A DNA stretch of 64,000 nt from Phanerodontia chrysosporium (lineage: Eukaryota; Basidiomycota; Agaricomycetes; Polyporales; Phanerochaetaceae), in assembly GCA_001910725.1 (NCBI GenBank), contig MJGA01000015.1, forward strand, positions 62,001 to 126,000, given 5' to 3'. Below the pieces are notes generated by a model. It was given only the letters and a program-made list of their open reading frames with translations, was not told the origin of the DNA and did no database searches. Below, in pieces: positions 42,920 to 57,171 of the stretch (position 1 is its first letter; each line of letters opens with the position of its first letter). Made by a program: the position numbers and the translations under genes.

Positions 42920-45900
42920 ATGCCCCCTTCATGGCACACCGACGCGGAGGAGGCTGCTTTTATGAAGGAGCTTCTCGCAGGTATAGACGAATCCATCTTC
43001 AACGAGCTTCCCTCACCTGAGCAACCAAAACGACGCGCTCCAAGCACTACGAAGGCTCAACTATCACCGACTCGTTGCACTGTGAAGACACCGAAGAAGC
43101 CGCGACATGAACGCGTCGCAACTCCTAAGAGCACGCGTCCCATAGCTTGGACGAAGGAGAACAATCAACAGGAAGACATTGCAGCGTTGCTCGAGGGGGC
43201 AGAGAACTGGGACTGGGATGATATGTACGCGGACTTCCTGACCCCCAAGAAGACGAGCCCGCGGAAGGAGAGAGTGAGTTTCTACTATGGCCACTCGTTG
43301 CTTCCGCGTAACGAAAAGTTCTATCCTAGGACAGTGAAACGAAACTCAACAAACCTCAGCTACAGCCGATACCCGGACCTCAATACATGCCCGAACCATG
43401 CACACGATGCGTGGTGAAGCAGGTGTTGTACCGTGGTAACTACCACAAGGTGAGGATAATTGTTGTCCACGGAAACTGAGCTAACCAGTCAGAACAGGAG
43501 TTACTTGTCTCCACAGGTGCCGGCGACGAGATGAGGAAGATTTCGCTACAAGACGACTGGGCGACGACCCCAGTAAAGGCTGGTGCGTCTACACTACCGG
43601 ACCGCATTGACATTTTCTGAACAGCGATGCAGGAGATGTTGTCAGTATTGTTGGTGCATGGACGGATGAGCCTGCATCGTCCTCAACATCCAAACCCATG
43701 TCTTCCATTGTTCTTACCTCTGCGCCTACTTCCCCGCTGCTCATTCATCATCCCGACATCCTGGTTACGGCGACCGCACTTAGTAGCACCCCAACATGTC
43801 TCCGACGCCCGCTCCTCAACATGCTTGTCCGGAATGCGACGGACGTCACGCCGGCGCTTGTGTGGGGCAATATGCTGCACGAGGTTATGCAGACGTGCCT
43901 GCGGGAGGGGCGCTGGGACGAACGCTGGATAGACGAGCGCATTGAAGAGGTCGCGAGAGCTGGTCTCGGCGACCTCATGCGTCTCAACGTTGACGTTGAT
44001 CAAGCCAAGCACGAAGTCTGGGCACGTGCTGGAGGCTTGAAGACGTTTGCGACGCGGTATATGTATGACCTGCCGAAGGTAGACCCCTAGTTTCTTTCCA
44101 AGCCTCCTTCGTACATTGACACCGCCATCAGGAAGGTGCCACTCTCACTAACACCCGCTCAGAACGCGGTCAGAGCAGTCTGCTTGCCATTTCGCGCCTT
44201 CATGACATCGAAGAAGATATCTGGTCACCAACGTATGGTCTCAAAGGCAAGATCGACGCTTCCGTACAAGCTGTTATTACCGACGTTGAGGACGCGTCAA
44301 ACCCTTTCACCATCGCTAAATCAATGCGTACGACGGTGACTCACCCCGCGCCTCTCGAAATCAAGACTGGACGCGCGGTCGCAGGCATGGAACACCGTGC
44401 ACAAACAACACTTTACACATTGTTGATGGGGGAGCGATACAGCGCAGAGATACCAAGTGGGCTGCTCTACTACACACAGAGTGAGGAGGTGGTTCGCGTA
44501 CCTGCCGCACGCAACGAGGTGCGGGCTCTTATGATGCGTCGCAACGAGCTCGCCGGGTGGATTATGCGCCGCATCCGACAGGGGCAAACAAGAGAAGCAG
44601 AGCGTGATGTGGAGGAGGTGTTCTTACCACCGACAATCGACAACGAGCGTGTGTGCGGCAAGTGCTACACGGTTGACACATGTATGCTATACCGCAAGGT
44701 GTGCCCACTAGTGCGCACTGTGGTTCTATTTCTGACCTTTCTAGGCTGTAGAGCAGGTTGAAGACACTGATAGTCCCATTGCCGATATCTACCACCTGAA
44801 AACATCACACTTGACTTCCGCCCATACGGCCTTTTTCAAGAAGTGGGAGCACCTGGTCGGTCTCGAAGAGCACGATCTCGTGCACTTCCGCAAGGAGCTG
44901 TGGACGATGCGGGCAGAAGAGAGGGAACGGTATGGCCGCTGTTTCGCGAACATGGTGTTCGACGTCACCTTCAAGCCACATCCTTCATCACGCCAGAGCA
45001 AAGAGGGCAAGATCCACTCGTTCACGTATCGCTTCGTCAGGCGTGGTGCAGCAGAGAGCGGGAACCCTGGCAATTTGCTGAACGGACAGATGAACACGGG
45101 CGACGCAGTCACTGTCTCCGTCGAGCCGAATTTGCTGGCGTTCGCGAAAGGCTACATCACGGAGCTGACACCGGACCACGTCGTCGTCGGCGTCGACCAC
45201 GCACTGGACATGACCTCGATCCGTGCGCGTACTCGCGCGAGCACCGACGACCTAGTCGTGTTCCGCATCGACCGTGACGAGCTCGGCGGGGGCATGGCAC
45301 GTATTCGGGACAACCTTGCGCAGCTATTCTACGCGGACGGATGTACTCGGCTGCGCGCCCTCGTAGTGGATCTTGTGCCACCGCGGTTTGGGGACCTGAT
45401 CGGCTTCACTCCTGGCGCTGCGAAGGAGATCATCAGCGCGCTGAACGCGAACCAGCAGGAGGCGGTGCGCCGCGTCCTGCTTGCGGAGGACTACGCCCTC
45501 ATTCTGGGTATGCCCGGTACGGGAAAAACGACGGTTATCGCGGCACTTATCCGCTGCCTTGTGTTGCTTGGGAAGACGGTGCTCTTGACAAGCTACACTC
45601 ACTCGGCCGTAGACAACATCCTGCTGAAGCTCAAGGGTCGCGTTGACTTCCGGATTCTGCGGCTCGGGAACGTCGACAAGGTCCATCCGGACGTGAAGGA
45701 GCTCACCCTGGGCGCGCGAGACCCGCCTCAGACAATCGAGCAGCTAGAGAACTGGGTCATGGGGCCGCCCGTAGTCGCGACGACATGCTTGACTATCGAC
45801 CAGTGAGTAACAATTATATGGTTCTTCCGTGCAACCTGCCCACCTAGTTCTTAGCCCACTGTTCTCCCGTCGGAGATTTGACTATTGCATTGTCGACGAG

Positions 45901-47069
45901 GCATCGCAAGTCACACTCCCGAGCTGCCTCGGCCCATTGCGTTTTGCGGACAGATTCGTGCTTGTAGGCGATCACTTCCAGCTTCCGCCTTTGGTACGAA
46001 ACAAACAAGCGAAGGCGCAAGGCCTCGACGTTTCTCTCTTCCGGACGCTGTCCGAGACACACCCTCAGGCAGTTGTGGACCTAAATGAGCAGTACCGCAT
46101 GAATGAGGATATCATGCTGCTCTCCAACAAACTCATCTATGGAGACCGGTTGCGATGTGGCAGTGAAGAAGTTGCACGAAGAAGCCTCAAGGTGGACCGA
46201 AGCTGGCTAATGGAAGAGCACAGTCAACACGGACGGTGCAAGGAACGTTGCTGGATCGAACGACTCCTGGATGAAAGGTTCGCCTAATATCGCGGTTTTG
46301 CTGATGTAGTTGCTGATACCCCAATTCTGCAGCTGTAAGGCTGTATTTGTCGACACCGACGACGTGCCTGCGTTGGAATCACGCGTGGGCGACCTGACGC
46401 AGAATAGCACCGAGGCCGAGCTGGTGGCGTCGTTCGTCGCGGCGCTCACACGCTCGGGCGTCGCGACGCACCAGATCGGCGTGCTCTCCCTCTACCGACA
46501 ACAGATCAAGCTGCTATCATACCTGCTGCGAGCGCACACAGGCGTCGAGATCCTCACCGCGGACCGCAGCCAGGGCCGGGACAAGGACGTGATCGTGATC
46601 TCGATGGTGCGGAGCAATACCGAGGGGCAGGTGCGTCCTTCTACTCTCGCGTGCTGCGCTGCGGCGGGACTGACCGGCCATGCAGATTGGGGACCTGCTG
46701 AAGGACTGGCGGCGAATCAATGTGTCGTTCACGCGGGCACGGTGCAAGCTCGTCATCGTCGGCTCGCGCAGGACGCTCGCGGCGACACCGTTGCTTGAAG
46801 AGTTCTTCAAACTCATGGATGGCCGCGGCTGGATCCTCGCGCTGCCGCCGGGCGCCGACATGCTGCATGAAGAGCTTCTCGTGCCGAGCCACGCCAAGCA
46901 GGACGCGGACAGGGACCTGCCATTGAAACGTCCTGCGGATGATGCGGGTCGCGAAGGACGAGACGACGAGGGCTCGTCCGCGAAGCGGGCAAGGAGACAC
47001 GGACTTGGCGAGGACGCGATTGTAAAGGGACGGCCCATATTGAAAGACTTGCTAATGAATGACACATAG
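42920..47069 (+). CDS. DNA2: DNA2 nuclease-helicase
   Basis: Nine exons (42,920-43,273; 43,330-43,449; 43,498-43,582; 43,633-44,078; 44,132-44,698; 44,745-45,802; 45,855-46,277; 46,333-46,630; 46,686-47,069) sum to 1,244 aa. The nuclease has [33 protein letters not shown] and the LEIKTGRAV lysine motif. Fe-S cysteines are in EPCTRCVV and [10 protein letters not shown]. The SF1 helicase has GMPGTGKTT (Walker A), [10 protein letters not shown] (Walker B), [25 protein letters not shown] and [14 protein letters not shown]. It cleaves 5' flaps and resects DNA ends in the nucleus. The C-terminus is basic (KRARR), possibly nuclear targeting. The start at 42,920 is the first ATG giving this frame. 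Confidence 0.94.
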
Positions 47070-48194
<1,125 letters not shown>

Positions 48195-48397
48195 GCAAGC
48201 CCCCGGCCTCTTGCGGTAAACGAAGCACAGATTCTGTATTTCTACTTTTGTAGCAATGGTACATTTGGATGAACTCGCTCCTCGCTGCAGATGTGTGGAC
48301 AAATGCGGAAGAGGAGACTTTGTGGCGTTGTGCGACGTCATATGGCTCCCATCAGCCTCTGCGGCCCTGCGGCTCATGATGCAATCCCCCAACCCTG

Positions 48398-48407
48398 AGC
48401 ATATAAA
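48398..48407 (+). promoter_or_regulatory. TATA box of the small glycine-rich gene
   Basis: GCATATAAAG lies about 75 bp before the ATG at 48,480, followed by an A/C-rich leader. This is typical of strongly expressed fungal genes. Confidence 0.6.
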
Positions 48408-48479
48408 GACGTCCAGCGGTACCGTCAAACAGATACCAACTTTACCCACTGAACCACCACGAACCCTTACCCGAAAGTC

Positions 48480-48879
48480 ATGTCCACTGAGAACCAGATG
48501 AACGTCGGCGGCGGCTACGAGCAGGCCGCAAGCAAGCCCGAGAACCAGGACATGGGTGGCGGTGTCGGCGCGCACGGCAGCGGAGTCGCCGGCGGATACG
48601 AGGGCAACCAGCAGCAGAGCGGCGAGAAGAAGGACTGGCTCGACAAGGGCATCGAGTTCGCCGGCAAGAAGGCCGGCGTGAACGTCGTGAGTAGATTCGT
48701 CTGTGCCATGTTTGTGCGCTGTGCTCATCACGGTGCCAGAGCGACGCCAACGCCGACAAGGCTGGCGACTTTATGAACAAGGAGTTCAATCAATACGAGG
48801 GTACGTTTGCCGTGCCTGGTTTGTGTTGCTTGATTTGAACGGTGCTCTGGCAGGTCGCAGCCTTCCGGGCGTGCAGTAA
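48480..48879 (+). CDS. Small glycine-rich hydrophilic protein (97 aa), unknown
   Basis: Three exons (48,480-48,686; 48,740-48,800; 48,854-48,879) sum to 97 aa. The sequence starts MSTENQMNVGGGYEQ, is rich in Gly, Gln and Lys, contains a repeated DKxxxFxxK/NKEF pattern (DWLDKGIEFAGKKAG and NADKAGDFMNKEFNQYEG) and ends RSLPGVQ. Similar short proteins occur in many Agaricomycetes as far as I recall, without known function. The hydrophilic, low-complexity makeup resembles stress-protective disordered proteins, but that is only a guess. There is no signal peptide or membrane segment. Confidence 0.7.
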
Positions 48880-48991
48880 ATGATTTCACTACATCAACCA
48901 TCTTGTAACATAGTGTACATTATCAGGAGGAAATACAGCGTCGTACAGACATGTTTGCTACCGAGAAAGTGGAGATTAATTATCAACATTC

Positions 48992-50503
48992 TCAAACGAC
49001 AAGATCATCATATCCAGGCATTCCTGTGCACCCTTTTTGCTCTGCACTGCCCCTGTGCAGCGCGTCGATGCGCCGTACCGTGTCCGCCCATGCGCAGACC
49101 ATGCCCGCCACGCCCTCGTAAAGGCTGTACGGTCGGTCAGGCGTGTGCATGTCACCGCGGGCTTCGAGCTGCTGGTAAGTACACGCCAGGTGCGCGAGAT
49201 GCACCGCGCGCCCCAGCCACTCGGTGTTTCCAAGCGAGTCGAGCGCTTCCGCGACGGCGAGGAGCGCATACACGCTGCCCGCGACACCGTGGCAGAGGCC
49301 GACGCCCTTGCGCAGGAGGCCTCGCGCGTACACGAGTGCGCCGCCGCGTGCGAGCGCGCTGCGGCACGCGTCGGCGATGGGCGCGGGCACGTACAGCGGC
49401 GCGGTACCCTCGCGGAATGTCTGCAGGAGCGTCGAGAGCAGGATCAGGACTGCGGGTGCGCCGTGGCACCACCTGCGGACTCGTGCGTCAGTTCTGGCGT
49501 GCACGATGAGCGTGGGGGACGGGGACGCAGACTGTACGAGCTCGTCGTCCGTCACGCTGGCCGGTGGGCCGCGCGGCGCCTTGTGCGGCCAGTTTCCCGA
49601 CGGCTGCTGCAGCACGAGGAGCCACTCGAGGGTGTCGAGAAGCGCGTCCCAGTGTGCCGCGAGCAGCGCCGCGGGCAGCGGAGCAGCATCTGGAGTATCC
49701 CGGCTGGACGCGTTCAGAGCGAGGCACGGCGAAGGGACGGTGGGGAGGAGGCGTACCGACGCCGTGTGCGCCGCCGAGGTAGCGCTTCCCGTGCCAGCGC
49801 CACATCAGCGCAGGCACGCGCTGCCGCGGTTCGGCGGAGAGCTCGTTCGCGTACGCGTGCGCCCCGGAGACGCCGCGCGCGACGATGTCGTCCATCAGGA
49901 GCTTTACGGTCTCGTCAGACGTGACCTGCGTCAGAAAGTCATCGCCGGAATCGACGCGCTGCGGATACGAGCGCAGGAAGAGCAGCGTGTAAAGCAGGCC
50001 CGCGCGGCCGTAGAGCACCTCACAGCCGTCGTCGTCGAGCGGTGCACTCGTCGCCGTTCTGATTGCGCCCGCGATGATGTCTGCTGCGGTGCGCGCGCGC
50101 TGTGTGGTGCGTTCCGACGGCGCGCGTAGGTGTTCGGCGACCACGAGCGCCGCAGTGCCGACGTCCGTCTCGAGGAAGGATGCGCGCGCGCCAGAAGCAG
50201 CGGGCTGCAGCGGGAACGCGGCGATGTCCACCAGCGGCGCAGCGCGAAGCGGAAGCTCGGCAGCTAGGCCACTGGCGGCGAGATGCGCGTGCATGAGATG
50301 ATGCCCTGTGCGTGCCGAGGTCCAGTGAGGGGCCATGGACACAGGAGGGGGCACTTGCCACCGGCGCCCACGTAGACACTCGGCTTCGAGGATGGGTGCC
50401 GCCGGACGCGTGCGACCCCTGCGTGGATGGCCTTGACTAGGCCGGTGCGCACCTCGGAGAAGTCAGTGGGCGGAATGCTGTCGTGGGGGATGTACCGAGA
50501 CAT
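48992..50503 (-). CDS. LanC-like (LANCL) protein
   Basis: Four exons on the minus strand (50,503-50,362; 50,305-49,757; 49,703-49,533; 49,472-48,992). The protein has seven-helix (alpha/alpha) barrel repeats, with the glycine-rich motifs LYGRAGLLYTLLFL, KRYLGGAHGVAGILQMLL and GLCHGVAGSVYALL. The zinc-site residues of the family are present: Cys and His in WCHGAP and CHGVAG. PSGNWPHK precedes the active-site part. Eukaryotic LanC-like proteins add glutathione to dehydroamino acids in damaged proteins. Exon lengths add to 1,343, one base short of a whole frame: after GILQMLL the frame must shift by one at a CCC run near 49,680. With one base added the product would be 447 aa. Confidence 0.85.
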
Positions 50504-52285
50504 GGGTTGATCTAGATTTGTCGAGCCTCAGTATTGCCTGACAGACGTGAAGTACGGAAGACTCGCGATGCACTTTGAGAAGCGTTACTAGCAGGATACC
50601 CGCGCCTTCGGTGCGGTGGTAAGCTAGGAGTACGTGGAAGCGGTCAGTGATGTGAGACTCCTTAATCACCTCGACGAGAGGCCACCCTGCTCGGCTTCGT
50701 GCGTATGACGGTGAGAGTGTGGTGTGAGGGAGGTGAGGTACGAAACGAAGAAACAAGAGAAAGTCTCCAGACAATTGCAAAAGGGGCTCGAGGCAAAGCG
50801 ATAAGCAAGAGGATAGAAGACGAACACTTACTTTCACACGATGTGCTGAACGTACGAGGGATATACGAGGGTATGTGTGAATAACAGCTGTCGCGAGTTG
50901 GGCATGCGACTAGGGGTATCGCATGTGACGTCACGTTGGCTATTTCGAGTGTCCTGCGGCGGTGCAGGTGCAGTTCACGAGAACGTTCGCGATTTCAAGG
51001 TGGTTTTGCACGAGGTGGCTGGGGAGCATGCGGCTGCAGGCGGTCGGGTGAACGCTCCGGCGTGGCTCCGGAAAGGCTATCTAGGCAGATCGTGGCGTGA
51101 GTCGCCACCGTGCGTGGCGGGCGTACTCGCGCAGGCAGGTAAAGCCGACAGCTGTGACATCACGAGCCTTGCCGTGGCGGACTGTGGGGCGTGGTATTGG
51201 AGTTTGTCGACACGCAAGGCTCGGGGCGCGTACCTGTGTTCTCGCTGCGGGTAGGCACGGTGGCGCAGGCCGCAAAGCGTAGCTTGCCTCGCGGCAAAGC
51301 ACGCGACCCCCTGACGTCCACTGAGGAGCCTGCTAAACCGTTGCGCGCGGTGCGTGGCCGTCCGGAGGCTGGCGGGGCTGCACGGAGGCGGCGGGGCAGG
51401 CCTGGCGATATACCACAGGGACCCATAGAAACGCGGACATAGAGTGGCCCGTGCGGTCCCGGAGGAGGCTAGCGGCGTCGCAGGCGTAGTGGGAGATGGC
51501 ATGGTCCGCTGGAGAATTAAATCGTTGAGGCGTGAGCTGCTGCGGACTGGGCCCGGTCTGATGGCGACAGGTTACCACGGAGGGCGAGCGTGTCGGTGTC
51601 TAAAGGTTCACGCAAAGCAGGAGCTGATTAAGGCTGTATTTCAGCCGCTGCAAGCCATGCGTGCGGGCCCTCTCGGGCGGTGGGCGGACGCTGCTCGTGG
51701 CAGCCTCAAGCCTGAGGCACTTGTGCGTAACAACTCGGGGGCTCAGCTCTTTGCGTGCGGCCCTGATCCGCAGCGCCGAGCCGGCTCGGCCGTTGCTCAC
51801 CGTCTCGGCGTGTCGATCTCAGCATGTCTCATTGACCAGCCAAGCGTGCACAAGAGACTCGCTCGACACCGGTGGTACGACGCTGCTCGCCGCTGCAAGC
51901 GACAGCGAGGTCGAGGTCGAGTTGCGGCGAGGCAATTCTCGGAGGGCCTCTGGGCGTCTCGCTCGCGCTGTCCGGGGAACGGCCTGATGGGAGCTTACAT
52001 AATCTTTGTGCCGGGTTGTTAGCCGAGGCCAGATTTGGGTGCTTGTTGTTATAAGACTCGCCAGCCTCCGTCGGACAATCTTCACCTTTCCCCTCCTCGT
52101 TCTCCTCCTCTCTTCTTCACCGCCTTCGCCAATCGGTCCCTCACTCTCTTTTTTATTACCACACTGCAACTTGGACCTCGGTTCCGTCGTAATCCTGTCC
52201 CTCGCCTACTAGTCCTCGTAATTCCTCGATATTCCCTCGACAATTCACTAGCCTAGAGACGAGAACACACGATCCCTCTTCCGCG
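50504..52285. other. Long intergenic region between LanC-like and copper radical oxidase genes
   Basis: Open frames here overlap on both strands and show no recognisable motifs, so I call no gene in 1.8 kb. The last 200 bp (52,075-52,285) are pyrimidine-rich (TCTCCTCCTCTCTTCTTCACC), which fits the promoter and leader of the oxidase gene. Confidence 0.4.
50925..50934. promoter_or_regulatory. CRE-like palindrome GTGACGTCAC
   Basis: A perfect 10-bp palindrome with the TGACGTCA core, a known bZIP (ATF/CREB) binding site, lies 420 bp upstream of the LanC-like gene. Function is not shown. Confidence 0.35.
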
Positions 52286-54738
52286 ATGCTCTCATTGCTG
52301 GCTCTCACTCTCGGAGCCACATCTGTCCTTGCTCAGGGCGCCAAAGGTGGCGAAGGCCATGTAGGAGGTAGCTTTGAAGATGGTGGAAATACCCAGGTCT
52401 CTGCCATGATGGTACGTGCCTACTCTCGCGCTGTAACGCGCGCTTTGGCCGGAGCTCATCATCGTCCAGTTGTTCCTCGGTAACGAGGACACCGTCTACA
52501 TCCTCGACAAGTCAGAAGGAAATGCCGCCCAGATCAACGGCCATCCTGCCATGGGTGCTGTCTACGACATTCACTCGCGGACAGCGACCCCGATCGAGGT
52601 GTCTTCCAACCCCTTCTGCGCTTCCGGCGCGCACATGCCGAACGGCTCGTGGATCGCCTTCGGCGGTAACGGTGCTATCGGCCCCAAGGGCGAGATCGGC
52701 GACACCAACAACGGCGCGTACGACAGCTCCTACGGCGATCTCGCTGGTCAGACCTCCGTCCGTGTCATGAACCCTCTCGGATGCACGGGCAGCGATGCCG
52801 TCAGCTCCGCCAACTGCCAGTGGTACGACGACCCTGCCGTCACACATTTGCAGGCCATGCGTTGGTACTCCACCGCTGAGGCCATGGGCGACGGTACAGT
52901 CGCTGTCATCGGTGGCTACAGCAACGGTGGTTACATTAACCGTAACTACCCCGAGAACACCGATCCCGTCTGGCAGGGTGGTGCCTCGCAGCCCACCTAC
53001 GAGTTCTGGCCGCCCCGTGATGGCTGGAAGCCTCCTGTCATGCAGTTCCTCGTCGACGCCGGCGGTCTGAACTCTTACCCCCTCACCTACCTGTTGGCAT
53101 CAGGAAAGATGGTCCTCCAGGCCAACGTTTCAACTAGTGAGTGAAATCTTGTTGAGGCCGTGCACAGATGCTGACGACCACATCAGTCCTCTGGGACCCG
53201 AATTCAGGCGAAGAAATTCCTCTCCCCCCTATGCCCGATAACCTTGTTCGCGTATACCCTGCTTCTGGTGCAAACGCGATGCTCCCTCTCACACCCGCAA
53301 ACAACTACTCGCAAACTGTCATTTTCTGCGGTGGTAACGACATGCCCGACAACGCCTGGGGTAACTACTCTTGGCCGTTCATCAACACTTGGGAATACCC
53401 CGCGTCTCCCAAGTGCCATCGCCTCGAGCCCGAGCCCCAGGATGGTTCCGCCCCGGCTTACGTCGAGGACGACCCGATGCCCGAGGGTCGTACCATGGGT
53501 CAATTCATCCATCTCCCTGACGGCACCATGTTGGTTGTCAACGGTGGTCTCAACGGTACTGCTGGCTACTCGACCATGACCCTCGAGACTCTCAGCTACT
53601 CTGACATGCCTTACGGTATGTCGCTGGCGTCTGGTCCCGTTGGCCGTCCCGCTATCTACGACCCCAAGAAGCCTACCGGCCAGCGCTGGATTACGGAGGG
53701 CCTCGCTACCTCTAACATCCCCCGTCTTTACCACTCGTCTGCGCTCCTCCTCCCCGATGCTTCCGTCCTCATTGCTGGCTCGAACCCCAACGTCGATGTC
53801 AACCTGACCACTGTCTTCCCGACCACCTACCAGGCTGAGCGCTTCTACCCTCCGTACTTCAGCGCACCTGTTCGCCCCAGCCTCAGAACGTCCCGAAGAC
53901 GATCTCGTACGGCGGTCCTTCGTTCGACATCACCATTCCCGCGTCCTCGTACTCCGGCTCTGCCAACGACGCTGCTGACAACACCACCGTTGTCATCATC
54001 CGCCCTGGTTTCACCACACACGCGATGAACATGGGTCAGCGTTACATGCAGCTCAACAACACCTACACCGTCAACTCGGATGGTTCGATCACTCTGCACG
54101 TTGCTCAGGCTCCTCCGAACCCCAACCTCTTCCAGCCTGGCCCTGCTCTCCTTTTCGTCACTGTCAACGGCATCCCCAGCAACGGTACACTCGTCACCGT
54201 CGGCAGCGGTCAGATCGGCACTCAGCCTACCGCTGCGATCGCTGAGCTGCCTCCCAGCGTTCGTCTCGACAGCGCGAAGGGCACTGGCGCCGGCTCCTCG
54301 ACAACCGGCGGCAACGGTACTTCAACTGACCAGACAAGCGGTGCTTCGCACACTGGTCCGATTGTGGGAGGGATCATCGCGGCGATCGCGTTGGTTGGCT
54401 TACTCGGTGCGGCATTTGGTATTATCGTTCAGCGGCGGCGGCGCGCTGCTGCTCAGCTGACCGGCGGCGGGGGTGCGTACCCTATGGGTGCGCCCTCCGG
54501 CAAGGGAGGAGGCTTCGGCGGCGCGCTGTCTCGCAATGGAGTTCGTAATTCTGACTCAAGTGCTTTCGTTCCCCTTCAACAGGATAATGCGAGCAGCGCA
54601 TGGAACGCACACGACGCGAACGCGAGCACGTTTTCGCTCGCGTCGCCTTACCGGGACGACGGGCGCGGCCCGAGCGCGGAATTCGACCCTTACCATCAGA
54701 ATGCACCCCGGATGGCAGGCAACGCAGTGCGGTACTGA
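52286..54738 (+). CDS. Membrane-anchored copper radical oxidase (glyoxal oxidase type, AA5_1), one frameshift
   Basis: Three exons (52,286-52,411; 52,470-53,136; 53,187-54,738). A signal peptide (MLSLLALTLGATSVLAQ) is followed by kelch-like repeats. Active-site residues of the family can be placed: Cys in SNPFCASGAHMPNG, Tyr and His in IPRLYHSSALLLPD, and His in FTTHAMNMGQRYM. The C-terminal part has a Gly/Ser/Thr linker, one membrane span (GPIVGGIIAAIALVGLLGA), a basic stop-transfer stretch and a cytosolic Gly-rich tail. It would oxidise aldehydes to acids and produce H2O2 at the cell surface. The frame slips at a CCCC run (53,875-53,878): one more C joins PVRP to QPQNVPKTISYGG. Corrected length would be 781 aa. 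Confidence 0.88.
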
Positions 54739-55297
54739 AAGTGTGCATGGACTTATATCTCTTTTTATCTCTCTGTCTCTCTCGTTATACATCATCAACT
54801 GTCGGTCTCATCATTGATTCTGCTTTGCAAGACCCTTTTTCCTTGTCCGTCTCGTCATCGGCGGTTGGGCTGGCGGGCGTCGTGTGTACCCTAATGGCGT
54901 TCTTGCTATGGACAGTATACAGTACAACAGAACATTCCTCTCAATCAGCATTCCTTGCCCCCTCCCGTCACCCCGTCGCCACACGCGCGTCTCTCGCCTG
55001 CCCGACCGGTCGACAGTCGCCGCTGCTCTGTTTTCTGTTCCTGGGACCACGGTTTTGCATGTTTTTGTCGCTACGCTTTGCTCGTCGTTACGAACACCGC
55101 CTTTATGACCTGACGACATGACACGGATACTCTTCTCAATTTAGAACTTAGGGACTCTTACGAATCGAACTGTTGAAACTCCATCCGAGATGTTGTGCAT
55201 ATCACTTGAGATCCCATCGCAAGGTACGTACATGTACACCCGAAAAAATACACCGCTAAGACTACACTAATCGTACAATTTATGGGGAAACAGACAT
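54739..55297. other. Intergenic region between convergent genes
   Basis: The 3' ends of the copper radical oxidase and the first GH71 gene face each other here. I see no gene. The start (54,750-54,800) is CT-rich. Confidence 0.5.
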
Positions 55298-57109
55298 CTA
55301 GGGTGAAGCGGCGACAAAGGCGTTGAAGTTGTACGTTGTGGGAGCGGTGCTGAAGCTCATGCCGGGCGGGGCGAACGTCGTGCTATTCGCGCAGCGGGTG
55401 ATGGTGCTCGAAACGCTGCAGTCGGCGGTGAGCGGGAGCTTGAGCTTCGTGAGGCCCGCGGGGGCGCTCGTCGTGAGCGTCGACGGGCCGCATGCGAGCG
55501 TGACGTCCGCGGGCGCGGCGAGCTGCACGACCGCCCAGAGGAAGTCCTGCGTCTGCGCGGCGCCAGGCACACGCGGGGGAACGGCGTCAGCGGTTTATGC
55601 GGAGAGGCTGGGCGCGCGGGCGACGCACCCACTGCCAGTTCGCGGGCTTCCCGACGCTGTCGTCTGCCGCGCTCGCGCCGGCGGGCGAGAGCCGCGCCCA
55701 GAGGAAGGTGCGGTCCGCGGTGATCGGCGGGAAGGTGCCGGTCTTGAAGGCGGCGGCGTAGTACGCGATGAGGTCGAGCCAGCCTGTGGAGCACGCGCAG
55801 TTCAGCCTCGGCGTCGTGACGGAAGAGGAGGGTTATTTTTGGGAAGCGGGGTTGCGGTGGGCGCGAGGAGCTCAGGGACAGGGTGGCAAACCAAGCCTTC
55901 GAAAAGCGTGCTCGGGATCAGGAGATAATTTAGACAAGCCGAGGGCGGCAGAAGAAAATATTCAAGGGTGGCGGAAGAAGGCATGGATGACGGAGAGTGT
56001 GCTGCTTACTGCTGTGATCGTAGCCGTCCACCCATGCTTGCGACATGGACTGGACACCCTCAACCGGACCCACGTAGTGCGACTCGCCATAGTCGTTCCA
56101 TGTGTTCACCTCGACAAAGTCGACAGCGTCTCGATTGGCGATGAGCGTTTCCCAGCGCTCCGCGAGTAGCCAGTCGTCGCCGCGGTAGATGAAGTTCTTG
56201 TTAAAGGTGTTCGGACCATAGTGCTGTGAGAGTTTGAGAGCATGCGCCAACAAGTAACGTAGGCCACTTACAGTGAAGAACCACGCAGATGCCGCAGCCA
56301 TATACGAGCGTCCCGCAAGGTTGGATACGTAGGCCTGGTCCGGGCCGAAACTCACGTTAAAGTTTCCCATGGGCCAGCCAGAATTCCACTGGCGGCATAA
56401 TCAGCATCCTTTCAAAGAGTGCAGCAGCTGGAGGGCACGAACGCTGAACACTCCATCCAATACGGAGAAGCCGCCAAAGGTCGACGGGTCTACGAAGAAA
56501 CTCGGCACAAAGTACGTGTTGACCCCGCTGTTCTTCACCACATTCGTCCAACCTTGGTTGACGGAGCCTGTGCCGAACGTGCAGCCCTCGCCAGCGAACG
56601 TCGACACAAACACTCGGCCGTCGACGTGCAACTGGCTTGGGTGCCCCGCGAAATTTTGGATGTATTGTTGGATGGCGGAGGCATGCTGCGCTGCGCTGCA
56701 CGGGAAGACGCTCATGTCAAAGGAGATAAAAAGCTTGAAGGTGCTGTCTTGCAGGCTCGCCGCAGCAGCGTAGGCGTTGCTGACTTGCCCCTGCTCCCAG
56801 CTATCGGGGCCGATGTTCAAAGCGAACGCGTCAATGCCCTTCGAGGAAGCCAAGGCGATGTCTGCCGCGAGCCTCAGAGATCTCCGCGATTAACTCTCAT
56901 GGTTTACGCACCCTTTTCCCATGTTGACTGTGTATAATTGAAGGTGTTTCCAACAATGTGATGCGCAAACACCAGCTTGTTCTACACGACACGATATATT
57001 TCAGCTCATCTGTGTATTAGTGTGAGAGAATATTGTGACTAACTGAGCTGGCGCGAGTGGCTACCGGGCTCGCGACGACCGCAGCAGCCTGGAGGAGGCA
57101 AAGGCGCAT
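55298..57109 (-). CDS. GH71 alpha-1,3-glucanase (mutanase type), paralog 1
   Basis: Seven exons on the minus strand (57,109-57,065; 56,981-56,912; 56,861-56,443; 56,388-56,272; 56,223-56,010; 55,783-55,629; 55,552-55,298) sum to 424 aa. The ATG at 57,109 encodes a short hydrophobic leader MRLCLLQAAAVVASP; an upstream ATG at about 57,125 is out of phase with exon 2. GH71 blocks: KLVFAHHIVGNT, GIDAFALNIGPDSW, FKLFISFDMSVFPC, SVNQGWTNVVKN, WNSGWPMGNFN, FVEVNTWNDYGESHYVGP. The C-terminal beta-rich domain ends NFNAFVAASP. It hydrolyses alpha-1,3-glucan, probably for wall remodelling or feeding on fungal walls. The intron at 56,009-55,784 is unusually long (226 bp). Confidence 0.9.
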
Positions 57110-57163
57110 GCGGCGAGACGGGCCATCGCGGGTGCACTACGGTCGCGGACCGCGGCCTGGTCT

Positions 57164-57171
57164 TTTATATC
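57164..57171 (-). promoter_or_regulatory. TATA box of GH71 paralog 1
   Basis: On the minus strand GATATAAAAG lies about 60 bp before the ATG at 57,109. Confidence 0.6.

Noticed and set aside
51077..52022. Overlapping open frames on both strands upstream of the oxidase gene
   Set aside because: GC-rich sequence gives open frames on both strands at once; none shows motifs or plausible introns.
55150..55220. Possible tRNA from a GTTCGATTC-like word on the minus strand
   Set aside because: No matching A box or cloverleaf arms could be drawn around it.
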